Below, in pieces: positions 1 to 10,500 of a DNA stretch of 54,622 nt (position 1 is the stretch's first letter; the number at the start of each line of letters is the position of its first letter). The DNA comes from Nemertoderma westbladi (lineage: Eukaryota > Xenacoelomorpha > Nemertodermatida > Nemertodermatidae). Made by a program: the position numbers and the translations under genes. The stretch lies in contig JAUCBJ010001092.1 in assembly GCA_032718475.1 (NCBI GenBank), positions 1 to 54,622 of the forward strand, in the 5' to 3' direction. The notes beneath the pieces are model-generated. The model had not been told where the DNA came from. It ran no database searches and saw only the letters and a program-made list of their open reading frames with translations.

Positions 1-1
1 T

Positions 2-720
2 CTGCTCAGAGGCTCTCCGTTCTGCTTCGGCCACTGCCCTTTCCGCCTTTGCTTCTGCCGCCGCTGCCTTTGTTTTTGCTATTCTTTCTGCTTCTACTTC
101 TGCCGCCGCTGCCTTTCTTTCTGCTTCTGCTTCTGCCGTAGCCGCCGCCTTTTGTTCCTCTATCCTTCTTTTCTTTATTTGTTCTTCTCGGACTCTAGTG
201 AGACGGAGTTTTTCATCACATTCAGCTTGGTTTGCAGCTAACATTTCGGTATCGATCGCGTCCAATATAAGCTTGGTTCCTTCACTATTAGGGGAAAGTC
301 CATGTAGCCGTCTCCTCAACTCTTCGTCTCCTAGGAATCGCTGATAGTCGGACAAATAAATGTCGATAGCGTCTCTAGTTCGCGGTTTCTCGGCGGCCTC
401 TTCGCTTTCCTCTTGAGCAAGGGTGACATCAGTTTGTTCGGAGACATCAGTTGGTTCCTCATAGATTGATCTCTCAGCCAGCTGGGATTTCCACTGGGCT
501 GTTTCCTGTACTTTGAGATCTACTCGATGTAGCCAAGTTTTGACAGCAACCTGCAGCGACGTGTCCTGTCTTCTTTTGGAAGTTTCCTCAAAGGCTGAGA
601 GGATTAGTCGAATGCGTAGGGTTCTTTCGCGTATTTGATATAGCAGTTCTTCCTGCTCTTGAGGTCCGTGAGGTTGTCGAAACAGTTGTTCCTTCCAATC
701 GCTCCAAGGATCCGAAGAAT
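2..720 (-). CDS. Probable continuation of the same gene: Ala/Glu/Arg-rich coiled coil, truncated by window edge
   Basis: On the minus strand a frame is free of stops from about 874 down to base 2, where the window ends. From about 720 it reads as sensible protein (DWKEQLFRQP, then EEQIKKRRIEEQKAA). It ends in a long Ala/Glu/Lys/Arg stretch with repeated AEAEAERKAAAAE-type runs, which is typical of a long single helix or coiled coil. The upstream part of this frame (874-720) overlaps the 588-1340 frame and has no good start, so I read the two as one gene with a frame change. The C-terminus lies outside the window. Composition recalls TolA-like or trichohyalin-like helices, but that is not a family assignment. 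Confidence 0.45.
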
Positions 721-1340
721 CCCTGCACATATCCTGCTGCCGACCTCTTCCAAACAGCTGGATCCATTGTATCTTGAGCCACTCCCATCCTGTGTATATC
801 TTCCCAAGTAGCCTCGGACATATCAAACGGAAGTCCGAGTCCGGGAAAGTTCCATTGTGATTCAACAATAGATCTCAATTCTTCCCTGGCGTATCCCGCG
901 TAATTATCTTGGGTCGCTTGCTTATTCTTCGCCCAGTCGGCTTGATGTTCCTCCACCGCAATGAGTATAGTAGTTAGCACTGCAGCAGGAAGAGTAAGAA
1001 GGGGGTCCGAGTAGACTGTATCAGCCATCTGCACTCCATGTTCGGGAGTCAACTCTACAGTATCCGAACTGCTGGAGCTATCTGGTCTCTGGGAAGTAGG
1101 TTCTTGACCAAGATGTTGCTGCGATAGGACAGCTGCCTCTTGGTCCCGTTTTACCTGTGCCCGAGTGCCTATGATGGACCTATGGTGGACTAGCCTAGGG
1201 TCTGATACTACTGGAGGGATGACCTTTTTTACAGTAGGAGGTGAGCCGAACTTCTCTATTATTCGCTCCACACTCCTATCTGAATCACAGATAGTTGTAT
1301 CGATCAGACTGTCCGACAGGTTTTGCTGAGTGTCAGACAT
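588..1340 (-). CDS. Hypothetical protein, N-terminal open frame (250 codons)
   Basis: An ATG at 1340-1338 opens a 250-codon frame rich in Ser, Thr, Gln and charged residues for its first 100 residues, which suggests a disordered N-terminus. A more ordered, Trp-containing stretch follows (around WEDIHRMGVAQDTMDPAVWK). I do not recognise the family. The last 35 or so codons turn into a low-complexity Ser/Thr/Arg tail, while a neighbouring minus-strand frame stays open and takes on clear coiled-coil composition. The true protein therefore probably switches frame near 660-720, through a sequencing or assembly indel, a small intron or a real frameshift. No signal peptide or membrane segment is visible. 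ACCGGT-type motifs lie just upstream (1380-1720). A conserved or transposon-derived origin cannot be told apart from this sequence. Confidence 0.5.
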   Translation of the reverse strand: MSDTQQNLSDSLIDTTICDSDRSVERIIEKFGSPPTVKKVIPPVVSDPRLVHHRSIIGTRAQVKRDQEAAVLSQQHLGQEPTSQRPDSSSSSDTVELTPEHGVQMADTVYSDPLLTLPAAVLTTILIAVEEHQADWAKNKQATQDNYAGYAREELRSIVESQWNFPGLGLPFDMSEATWEDIHRMGVAQDTMDPAVWKRSAAGYVQGFFGSLERLEGTTVSTTSRTSRAGRTAISNTRKNPTHSTNPLSL

Positions 1341-1760
1341 GTTTAGTTATACAGTTGAATGTCTACTACTATAGTTTCAGTTAAAGCAAGTCTAGTAATT
1401 CAGTATGACCGCAAGCCTAGCGATTTATTACCGGTACCGTTACCCAGTGTAACGTGATATATACACAATATATTAGAATACCGGTATGCTTATAATATAT
1501 AAGTGTTATTACAGACTAGATGTGTCACAGAGTACCGGTATATAATTTTAGCACAAATATATATTATATATAGTAGGCCTATAATGAATACCGGTATACA
1601 GCTTACACTTATAGTATATAAGTATAATTCTGGACTAGAATTAATTACAGAGTACCGGTATGATTTCAGCTCAAATTTATAGAAATAAATATAATAAGCC
1701 TATGGTAAGTACCGGTATGTCAATTATTTTTAGAATAATTGAATTTCTGAATATTTTAGG
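1341..1760. promoter_or_regulatory. Cluster of ACCGGT palindromes upstream of the minus-strand gene
   Basis: Within 400 bases before the minus-strand start, the palindrome ACCGGT, usually as TACCGGTA or TACCGGTAT, occurs about six times (near 1431, 1481, 1535, 1591, 1656 and 1711) in AT-rich DNA. The same word recurs before other genes (6110, 13998-14105, 24058-24255, 37220). Position suggests a promoter-associated word, but it could equally be a common genomic repeat. No TATA box can be assigned with confidence. Confidence 0.3.
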
Positions 1761-2660
1761 GCTACTTGGTTACTTTAACTTACTTTGTTACCGTTATTTA
1801 AGCAGTAGTCCAACTGATAGTGAGACCTAGTTTTGTATGGCAGGCCTACTATTTATAAATCGTTTTGAGTTGATTTATAATAGATATATACCCGTTTAAA
1901 AGGGTTTTTGACAATATTTGAAATAAATGTTATTATTTCTGGGGAAGTCACTACACAGAAGCTGAACGCCTCTAAGTGAAGTGCTATTTATTTGACACTA
2001 AAACTGATAATTCTAATTTACCTAAGTTACTTAATACTACAAATTACTTACGATACGGGTGAGATTAATTCTCTAATTAAACACAACAAAATATTACGTA
2101 CGAATTTTTAGGGTAATTTTACAGGAAGTCTACAAACCAGTCCAACAAAGGGTTAGATTTCTGGCTATTACAAAGGACAGGGTACTACGGTATTTAAATA
2201 ATAAGTAGTAGTAAATATATTGTACTGTCCAGATAGGAAAATACCACCGCCTGACGACCTATAACCGTATCGCTATAGGTACTACGTTATGTATCACGGA
2301 TTGTTCCTACCCAGAAGCTAATAGAGCTAACGAATGTGCCTATCAACCACTTTACAACACAAATATACTGCCTACACTAATTACTTCGGAAGGCACTGTA
2401 CTCTAAACCCTAAATTAGGTACAAGTACCGGTATAACAAATAATCAGTAGTTAAATATACTTGAACAGTTAAAAGAACCACGGCATCTGCTGGAGTGACC
2501 GAAGCACAAAGTCGTCAGTCTTTACCTACGCCAAGCAGCCCTGATGTAGTACCGGGGTTAGTTTAACTATAACGGTATGTATAACAAGCACAATTACTGT
2601 AGGAATAAACTTGGGGACATGAATGTTGCGAATAATCGCATAAACTCTGAATAATAAATA

Positions 2661-3232
2661 TTACGCTACCCGTACAGAATACTCAAACAAATACAAACCA
2701 AACGCTGGCAGACTACTATTAAGCCTAAACAAACTACTGTATGTGCAGATTCTGAAACTGTTAGTTAGTATGCGTGCTAACACGGTAGTACGACTTACTC
2801 TTTAAGAGGGGATTGACCTTACAGTGTTGACTGCCCCAACTCACTAACGGCACTTGATCAGACCAACTCTACACACGCAGCAATCCCTTCAGACCTAAAA
2901 ATAGCTAGACAACAATCCAGCCTACAAATATTTGAGTAATAACTATTACGGTACCTGAACAGACCACACAAACAAACACAGGCCAAAACACTGGCAGACT
3001 ACGATCAAGCCTAAATAAACTACAGTATATGCAGACTCTGAAACTGTTAGTTAGTATGCGTGCTAACACGGTAGTACGACTTACTCTTTAAGAGGGGATT
3101 GACCTTACAGTTATGACTGCCCCAACTTACTAACGGCACTTTATCAGACAAACTCTACACACGCCGCAATCTCTCCAAACCCAACCACAGTCAGACAGCA
3201 GCTCAGCCTACAATTATCTGAACAATCTGAGC
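2661..3232. repeat. Two-copy tandem duplication, period about 286 bp
   Basis: A block beginning near 2661 is repeated starting near 2947. Shared landmarks such as GAAACTGTTAGTTAGTATGC and the following ACGGTAGTACGACTTACTC lie 286 bases apart (2746 versus 3032), and identity is highest in the middle 80 bases. No coding frame runs through it. Confidence 0.75.
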
Positions 3233-3474
3233 AGACTTACACGTCTTCTGCTCAATATTAACTTACTAGGAAATAAAACTGACAGAAATAAGTAAGCTCC
3301 AAAAGAAACAAGGGGTGTACAGTCCCTAATCTCTTAAACAGCCTACCGGTATACAATAATCAAAATCGAATAATACTAAAAGTACTTGTACAGCAGTACC
3401 GGTACCGGTGATGACAGTTAGGCCTACTGACCTACAAAGTACCGGTTCAGTTTTACCGGTCACTACGGTATTTT

Positions 3475-3668
3475 GCAACCTTATTGCCTACTGCAATAAG
3501 ATTGTAAACTGTTACTGTTCGACAGAACAGTATTTTACTGTATTTAATGCCTACACTTGCAACCTTATTGCTTACTGCAATAAGATTATAAACTGTTACT
3601 GTTCGACAGAACAGTATTAAACTGGATTTAATGCTTACACTGCAATACAGTATAAACTGTTACTGTTC
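3475..3668. repeat. Short tandem repeat of about 84 bp carrying a hairpin
   Basis: The segment beginning GCAACCTTATTG occurs at 3475 and 3559, and a shorter decayed third unit follows to about 3668. Each complete unit contains an 8-bp stem (CTTATTGC / GCAATAAG) with a 5-base loop. The rest of 1761-4649 outside the listed repeats is AT-rich with no supportable gene; short open frames there (for example near 4305-4553) have no recognisable protein character. Confidence 0.65.
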
Positions 3669-4649
3669 GCGCTTTTGAAGACCTTTAGCAGTTTAACCTG
3701 CCAAAATTTATATGTCTTTTCGTTAATTAAAACCACTTTAGCATACGACAATAATTTATGCTAATACGCAAAACATTAGCCGAAGTCAGCCCATGCGCGA
3801 TCATTCACCCGATGGATCTACACCCGGGAGACTGAATTCGGATGCTTGAATTGTATTATTACAGTGTAAGGTTGCAGTGTATACCTAATGTATTATTCGA
3901 TAGATCGTTAATGATTAATCTCTGACAGATATTATTGGCTTTCGGGAAATATTAACAGTTCCTTTAGGACGTGGCGCTTTATATACAGCAGTATCTATCC
4001 AAAAATGCCGGTGTTTCTGGCTTAGACAGCAATAACAACAAAGTAACAAGAAAAAACAGTAAGACTGAACACTCTCCTTATGATCGACTAAAAGCTACAC
4101 GTCGACAGGAAAAACCGCCCTGATTGGCCCAAGCCAAACAAAGAACCACGCGTCCAATGGCTGTTTCCATGTCAGCAACCAGCTGCTAGATGTCGTAATA
4201 TGAATCATCACGGCTAAGCTGTGAAAGGTGGTTGGTGCATTACAAGTTTTTTGTCTTACCATGTCCACTAAAACACGTATATAGCAGAATTACTTTTATG
4301 TCCGTTAAAACCCCTGTAAAGGTACCTTGCGGGCGAGGGGAATATATATACAGTTAGAAAACCTTTTTAGAGTATTCCAGCGCCTGGGGGAGAACTGGCC
4401 AGCAAAGGCAAACGTATCAGTTATCCCACAAAAGCTTTTACAGCTGTATTGCATTTTGTAAGTACCCGAAACGTGACTACCTAAATCCTGGAAAAGGAGC
4501 ATCTTTATCTCAACCAATAGAACTCTCGCAATCTCTACCAATAGGAATATCACATAAACGAATTGTTGTGGGGTGGGTGACGGCGAATTAAATATATATT
4601 AAGTTATATTACATTATGATACAATGCTCTCCATGGCGAAAAATATCAA

Positions 4650-4745
4650 CCGCCCCTATTGGGGCTCGAACCCGGACCTGGGTTTCAAACTTCCGGTTAT
4701 CATCAGCCGAGTGTATGTCCGAAGATCACTGAGCTACCAGGGCGG
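4650..4745 (-). repeat. tRNA-derived sequence (SINE head or pseudo-tRNA)
   Basis: Read on the minus strand, the segment starts with CCGCCCT and ends with GGGGCGG, which pair over seven positions as an acceptor stem (one U-G pair). A box A-like TGGTAGCTCAGTGATC (4724-4739) and a box B-like GGGTTCGAGCC (4663-4673) are in the right order for an internal RNA polymerase III promoter. The box A to box B distance and imperfect T stem do not fit a normal functional tRNA, so a SINE head or tRNA pseudogene is more likely. Confidence 0.6.
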
Positions 4746-6140
4746 TAGAAGATTTATTCGCTATGGAGTGGGCTCTATTCCAGAATCAGTCGCATGCGCA
4801 AAATCGCTTAACCTGTTCAAGAAAGGTCTCGATTGTGTCGATCTCCTACAATGGTGCACCGTTTCATGGAAAAATTCAATGGAAACAGCATACGTTTATG
4901 AGAGACCCTGATAATTAAATATTTATTAATCATTACATTATATATTTTATAGTTTGCACGCTTCATTTTACTCAAGATATGACTCCCTCACGACAGGCGC
5001 CACTTTTTCTTATATGATATTGATCATTGGTATGAATTAGAATGTTACTGTATTTTATATATTTATTCATAATTAACTAATGTAAGTCTTTCTAATGTAT
5101 CTTTAAATTAATAACAACTAATAAACGAATTAAATATAAACGAATATTTCATTATTATATTAATCTATGACATTGCCAAATCCCACAATAAATCCCATCA
5201 TAGTTTATTATTTAATATAATATATAAAACAGACATTGTCCCACCACCAGCTAACGTAGCCTAGGTAACAAGAATAACAATAACAATATAGGCCTACATA
5301 AAAATACCAGTATATTACTAAAACTAGGCCTAAAAGAGTCGTGATGCGCAGTTCAAAACCTGGACATGCAGACAGGTGATTTAGTCGCCTATGGGTACGG
5401 CGACGTATCGGTGTCCGAGTTGGCCATCTGTATCGGAGTCTCGCAGCGTACCGGTCGATTCCGTGCAGAACGCGCACCCCGCAGACACACTAAACCCGCG
5501 CGGAGGAATGCGAAACTCAATTCACGGCGGATCCAACGAATACACTCGGAGTCCCACAATACGTTTTAGAAAAATTATTTACATGGTTAAACTTAAATTT
5601 GATTTAAATTTAATTTATTCGTAATTAACTATGGAATAAATTATCTTATTATAACCTATCCAATCTGCAAATATTAAATATTTTATTAATTATAATAGAC
5701 ATTGTGCATGGTAGTGTGACATTCAGTGCATTGACTACTTGATTTATGCAATAAACTTCGTGGAACTGATCCAATTTATTTTATTTTAGAACTTGAATAA
5801 ATACTTTAGGAGCCGATGGTGCTAACAAGCATGGTCGGAAGACTATTTGCGTTATATTTTAATTAGCCTATAAATCAGAAATCTTACGTAAAGACGTGTA
5901 AATATCTTTAAATCTAGTAATTAATTTTAAATCTGTAAAGTTCATAACTTTATGTATATATACATATTAATTGTTGTTTATATTGTATTATTTTACTCTG
6001 ATTAAGTTGTTTATTTTACTGTAAATGTCTGTTCCTGATATGGTGATTAAACAAATTCAAATTCAATTAAATTCAGCAGTACTGCAGTAGACCTACCAGC
6101 CTACCGCAGTACCGGTACTTACAATACAACAAACTTGGGA
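4746..6140. other. Intergenic DNA with a GC-rich patch at about 5340-5570
   Basis: Mostly AT-rich DNA with no convincing gene. A 230-base GC-rich island (5340-5570) stands out. It contains a 6-bp hairpin (GTCGCC / GGCGAC around 5385-5405) and, on the minus strand, weak box A-like and box B-like words, so it may be an old tRNA-derived repeat. The 67-89 codon open frames crossing it look incidental. An ACCGGT word lies at 6110, about 30 bases before the EED start. Confidence 0.35.
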
Positions 6141-7256
6141 ATGTTGGCAACGTCTCCTAAACTTAAAAACAATCATGACCACGAATTATATTTTCGACAG
6201 GCGAAGGATGACATAAAATTGGTCGGGGTGGCTGTGGCCCCCAGTGGGAAAGAAGGAGACCGATATGCAACAGTGGCAACGTGTGGAGGACCAATGATAA
6301 CCGTGTGGGTGCTTGATACATCCCGAAAGGAAAAGGAAATGATTGAAAAGGTGAACCAATGGACAGACGGGAACAAAGAGGAAGATTATTACACGTGTTG
6401 TTGGACGGCGTTGGGCATGTTGGGGGACCGTAGACGGTACCTCGCCTTTGGCGGGAAACTCGGCGTGTTGCGTGTGCTGAGTATGGGTGCCGGGGACGGG
6501 CTGTCGGTTCGATTCGTGGCGCACGGTGGACCCATCAACCACATGGTCTGCGGCAGACGGAACCCCGAACTCTTGTTTACCTGCAGCGAGGACCTCTCTG
6601 TACGGATGTGGCGACTCCCCAAGGCCGATCAAGTGGCTCAGTTCGACGGAATATCCGGCCACACGGCCGCGGTACTCGCCGTCGATGTGCACACGAGCGG
6701 AGAGTGGGTGGTGAGCGGCGGCATGGACCGTCAGATTAAAGTCTGGTCGGTACCCTTAGATCTGTCCTCTACCAAAAAGGATCAGCACATCAGGAAACCA
6801 TGTTTCTCTTCGCATGTCGTTCACTGGGATTACGTTGATTGCGTTAAATTCTACGGAGATGTGATAATCTCCAAGTCGTGCAATACTAAAGGGGGCAATA
6901 ACTCGATAGTGATGTGGAAGGTGGGAGGTCCGTTGGACAAGGTGTTGGACAGCCTGAAGGACAGACGGAGACCGGATCCAGGGAGGTTCACCGTATTGAT
7001 GAAGTTCGATGTGGAGAACTTGGATCTTTGGTTCATGAAGTTCAGTGTGAGTGTGGTTGGCAGGCAACTTGTTTGCGGTAACTGCGTCGGTCGCATATAT
7101 GTCTGGGACATTCCGACCGGGACGTACTGCCACTTACAGCACAAGAGCATCGCCAAGTTGCCGATCAGAATGTCGGTAGTGCGGCCCAATGGGGATGTAA
7201 TTGGTGTCGGAGATGCAAAAGAACTGGTTTATTGGAAATATAAAATAAAGGAATGA
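6141..7256 (+). CDS. EED: Polycomb protein EED/ESC (WD40 subunit of PRC2)
   Basis: EED is the WD40 propeller of Polycomb repressive complex 2. In the nucleus it binds trimethyl-lysine and stimulates EZH2-type H3K27 methylation. This 371-residue product aligns by eye with animal EED through the blades: EDYYTCCWTA (near 83-92), SEDLSVRMWRL (151-161), GGMDRQIKVW (195-204), WDYVDCVKFYGDVIISKSC (231-249) and NLDLWFMKFS (295-304); numbering counts from two codons before the ATG. It is shorter than human EED because the disordered N-terminal 80 residues are nearly absent. The start is the ATG at 6141; the frame is also open for two codons upstream from a TTG. The coding region is one exon, and AATAAA overlaps the stop. 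Aromatic-cage positions look altered: human Phe97 appears as Val30 and human Tyr365 as Phe300, while Tyr86 and Trp299 are kept. Identity is secure; binding consequences are inference. Confidence 0.9.
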   Translation: MLATSPKLKNNHDHELYFRQAKDDIKLVGVAVAPSGKEGDRYATVATCGGPMITVWVLDTSRKEKEMIEKVNQWTDGNKEEDYYTCCWTALGMLGDRRRYLAFGGKLGVLRVLSMGAGDGLSVRFVAHGGPINHMVCGRRNPELLFTCSEDLSVRMWRLPKADQVAQFDGISGHTAAVLAVDVHTSGEWVVSGGMDRQIKVWSVPLDLSSTKKDQHIRKPCFSSHVVHWDYVDCVKFYGDVIISKSCNTKGGNNSIVMWKVGGPLDKVLDSLKDRRRPDPGRFTVLMKFDVENLDLWFMKFSVSVVGRQLVCGNCVGRIYVWDIPTGTYCHLQHKSIAKLPIRMSVVRPNGDVIGVGDAKELVYWKYKIKE

Positions 7257-7525
7257 ACCAACATAGTCATTATGCAATAACTGAGATGTTGCAGTTTGTA
7301 TTTTGTTTATTTTTGTGGTTATGTAGATTTTGTCGATATGCAGTTTTAATATTTTAATTACTTTTTAATACATTTAGGACTCCGATCGTTATATTCATTC
7401 TTGTTCGCGCTTTTAGAAGACTTAGATAATTTTCACCGTCAAATTTTATTATCACAGAAATCTTGCTTAAGTGCCAAACGGGATAACATCAGATATAAAT
7501 CAGCTAGCGCGGTGTATGACACACC
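7257..7525. other. 3' flank of EED
   Basis: AT-rich 3' flank. Near 7404-7430 there is a segment (TGTTCGCGCTTTTAGAAGAC) also seen in slightly different form at about 3663-3685, so a dispersed repeat is present. No gene is seen. Confidence 0.4.
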
Positions 7526-8437
7526 TTAAGGGGGGGTTTACCCCCCCCCCCCCCCCCCCCCTCAGGTAAAATTTTCAAATTGTTGTTTCTTTATTTCACC
7601 TAGAGCAGAATTTAATGAGGATTACAAATCTGAAAACCGCTTAGTGAGACCTCTTTCAGTTCTCGAGTTATCACTGTTTTTCCGTATGACGGTCTGTCCG
7701 TCAAATTGTAAGAAAGACAGAAGACCGACAGACAGACAGATAGACTAGATTCCACCAAAAATTAAAACTGACATCGGAAATGAAATCAGCGACCCCGAAA
7801 ACCCCAGTAATGAACATTTTAGCTCGTTGGTGTGCATCCTTCGTGCCAGAAATAATTAACCAACCAGAACACAGACAGCCAATTTTGGCGGGACGGTTTA
7901 AACTTTGAAGGGCATTTTCTCGGAATGACATTTTTCATTTTCAAATTACTACTCCTCCGTCATTTTTCAACCAATTTTCTTCGTTTATGGCTCATTCGAA
8001 CGAGCTTTGGAAGCTCTTTAAAAGTTATCTTATGGAATTTTGATAAATATTACCATTTTTTCTAATTAGACAATTTTAATAAAATATATAATTAATTAAT
8101 TAATTAATTAATTAATAAAAATGGCTAATTAAAAATTCTATAAGATAACTTTTGTAGAGTCGATCACGCTGAGTCCTAAAAAGTTGGTTTCAACAAATTT
8201 GGACCAAAATTGGGGGACTAGTGGCAATTTTAGTGAAATCTTTAATTCCGCCGCCACCCGCTAGGGGAGGCTATAAATTTTCAAATTTTACTATAAAGAC
8301 AATTTGGCCTTCCATACAGTGGTTGACCATGACAAAATAGCAATATTATCATTCAACACTAATTGACAGCCATTTTAAAAAGGTTCATACCCGGGGGGTT
8401 CATACACCCCCCCCCCCCCCCCCCCCCCCCCCCTTAA
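7526..8437. mobile_element. TTAA-flanked nonautonomous DNA transposon with homopolymer C ends
   Basis: TTAA occurs at both edges (7526-7529 and 8434-8437). Inside the left TTAA is a G run, then TTTA, then a long C run; the right end is its rough inverse, with a C run of over 20 bases next to TTAA. This layout fits a piggyBac- or Kolobok-like MITE. The interior has an inverted pair around an (ATTA)n core (8020-8155) and no transposase. Bases 7565-7830 recur in reverse orientation at about 35740-36010, which confirms a dispersed family. Confidence 0.55.
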
Positions 8438-8954
8438 TGTGAGTGTGAGATATATCGGCTTATTAGAATTAGGCTGGTTATGTATCATTCGATTGATTCT
8501 CGCTTTATAATTCTAACAATTGTGTTCACTTACGGGATAGTATTAACAGTTCCGTTTTAGGCATTGTGTTCTAGATAACAGACAGGTATATGACTTGACT
8601 TAATGTAATTACAACAGATTATTAATTATAATTATAGTTTGTCACATCCTTTAAAGGATGTGGTATTATGGACCCAACTGAAATACACCCTGAGACCTAA
8701 TTTACTGACTTGGGGCAATTTTACTCATGAATAAGGAGTACACAGGCTCACACACGTTGGGGCTATCGGATAACATGTATTCTCATGCACAAACCAATTG
8801 ATTGTGAATCGAGACTGCTAATTAACCGCTAATTAACCGCTAATTAACCGCTCTTAGCTTGCCTCGTTAAATATGAATATAAACAAGTTATGCGGTATTA
8901 ATGTTACAGAATCTCCATTACCAAATACATAAATTGACCATCAAATATAACAAA
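8438..8954. other. Intergenic, with a 12-bp microrepeat at 8818-8852
   Basis: No gene is seen. A short tandem repeat of CTAATTAACCG(C) in about four units lies at 8818-8852. Confidence 0.4.
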
Positions 8955-10066
8955 TAAATAGGTGGTATACAGACGTTTCGGCCTAGGACGTTTCGGTCCA
9001 GGACGTTTCAGCCCGGACATTTCGGCCCGGATGATTCGGCCCGGACGTTTCGGCCCGGACGTTTCGGCCCATGACTGTAACCGAATGAAAAGGCCAACTT
9101 GTTTGATATGATAATAACTATTCATTAAAATTATAATTATTTCACAATAACATACAAACACTTAATGAAATATCTTTCATGAAATGGCTATTTAATTTAT
9201 TTCAAAATAAAATAAACATTATGCATGTGGTGCTCTGCCCCATTTATGTTTTGCGGCCGAAAAAATGCAAGTCAGAACAAATCTATTGCTCTCGAGTACC
9301 ACATTGCTAATATACAGTACTACCAAAGTGAATCAATTTCACGAACCATGTAGGGCTTAATCTCGTCTGATCGATATATTTTGGAGATACTTCATTGATT
9401 TTAAACATTACTCAATTGATAATTGTTGTAGCTGGACAGTGTATTGCAGCTATGTCTTAATGATCTGTTGAAACAATAACTCTCATCTCGATGATAGATG
9501 ATTTATACCCATAGATAACGACGTATAATGCTTTTATTAATACATATTTTATTTCACTTCACATCCACTCTGGTCCTTTTAATACGCATATATTTCCTCT
9601 AAATTTAAATTTAATACCCATATATTTCATCTAAATTTAAATTTAATACGCATATATTTTATCTCATTCCATATGACATCCAGTCTGTCTCATAATTATT
9701 AGCAATGCCCCTTTAATGGAATATTTCTTATCTATTATATTTTTAAGTTTAACATTAAAATACAGTAATAATTTTAATAATAATAATAATATTACATTAG
9801 TTATTATTTATAAATATAATGTAGAACTTCGATCTTGACGACTTTCAAACAGGTGTCGGAGCAGCTACTGACAACTCCTCTTGTAACGAACGTAACAACT
9901 ACAAAACAAATATATTGAATAATTTATTATTAATAGCTTATTTAAGGGAGTAAAGTGAATCTTTGGGCCAAAACGTCCGACAAGCAAATCTTGTATTTCG
10001 TTTATTGGGCCGAAACGTCCTAGGCCAAAATGTCTCAGACCGAAACGTCTGTTACCCTAAATAGGT
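8955..10066. mobile_element. Foldback/Mutator-like nonautonomous element with 9-bp target duplication
   Basis: TAAATAGGT occurs as a direct repeat at 8955-8963 and 10058-10066. The element between them (8964-10057, 1094 bp) begins GGTATACAGACGTTTCGG, and its other end read in reverse begins GGGTAACAGACGTTTCGG. Both ends contain several copies of a GGACGTTTCGGCCC-like word in opposite orientation, so the terminal inverted repeats are themselves repetitive, as in foldback elements. A 9-bp duplication suits the Mutator group. The interior is AT-rich and noncoding, with a roughly 32-bp repeat at 9582-9665. Confidence 0.7.
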
Positions 10067-10500
10067 ACTGGTACAACAGTAAGTCAGTACAATTGAGTGT
10101 TTTATCGGTGTTATTTCAGTGTTATGGTAATTGACTATAATTCCTAAACTTTTAGCCAGATGTTAATGGCAAACCTCCTTTCTGCTATTAGCAAAGCAGA
10201 ATACTGAACAAAGAAATCTCAAACTGTGGCATAAAACTAAAATGGCTGCCAATGTAGAATCTCAGAATTCCGTAGAACCATGCACCATGGTGATTGATAT
10301 AGCAACTTCCAATCAGAAGCTTAGTCACCGCATTATTTACTGCCACGTTATTTAACATGTACCAATATATCATAACACCGATTTCCTCATGCACCTCGCT
10401 CGACTGATAACGCACTTATCTATTATCTCAAGCGTTTATCATATACCACATAAGGGGCGTAGATCATAATATCGATTAATGATAATGATTCTGCAGCAAA
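10067..10500. other. Intergenic DNA before the satellite
   Basis: No feature can be supported here. A 75-codon minus-strand open frame at 10188-10415 has no recognisable features and is probably chance. Confidence 0.35.

Noticed and set aside
4624-4911. 95-codon plus-strand open frame
   Set aside because: It crosses the antisense of the tRNA-like sequence and has no protein features.
6173-7189. Several minus-strand open frames under EED
   Set aside because: They are shadows of the EED coding sequence with no independent similarity.
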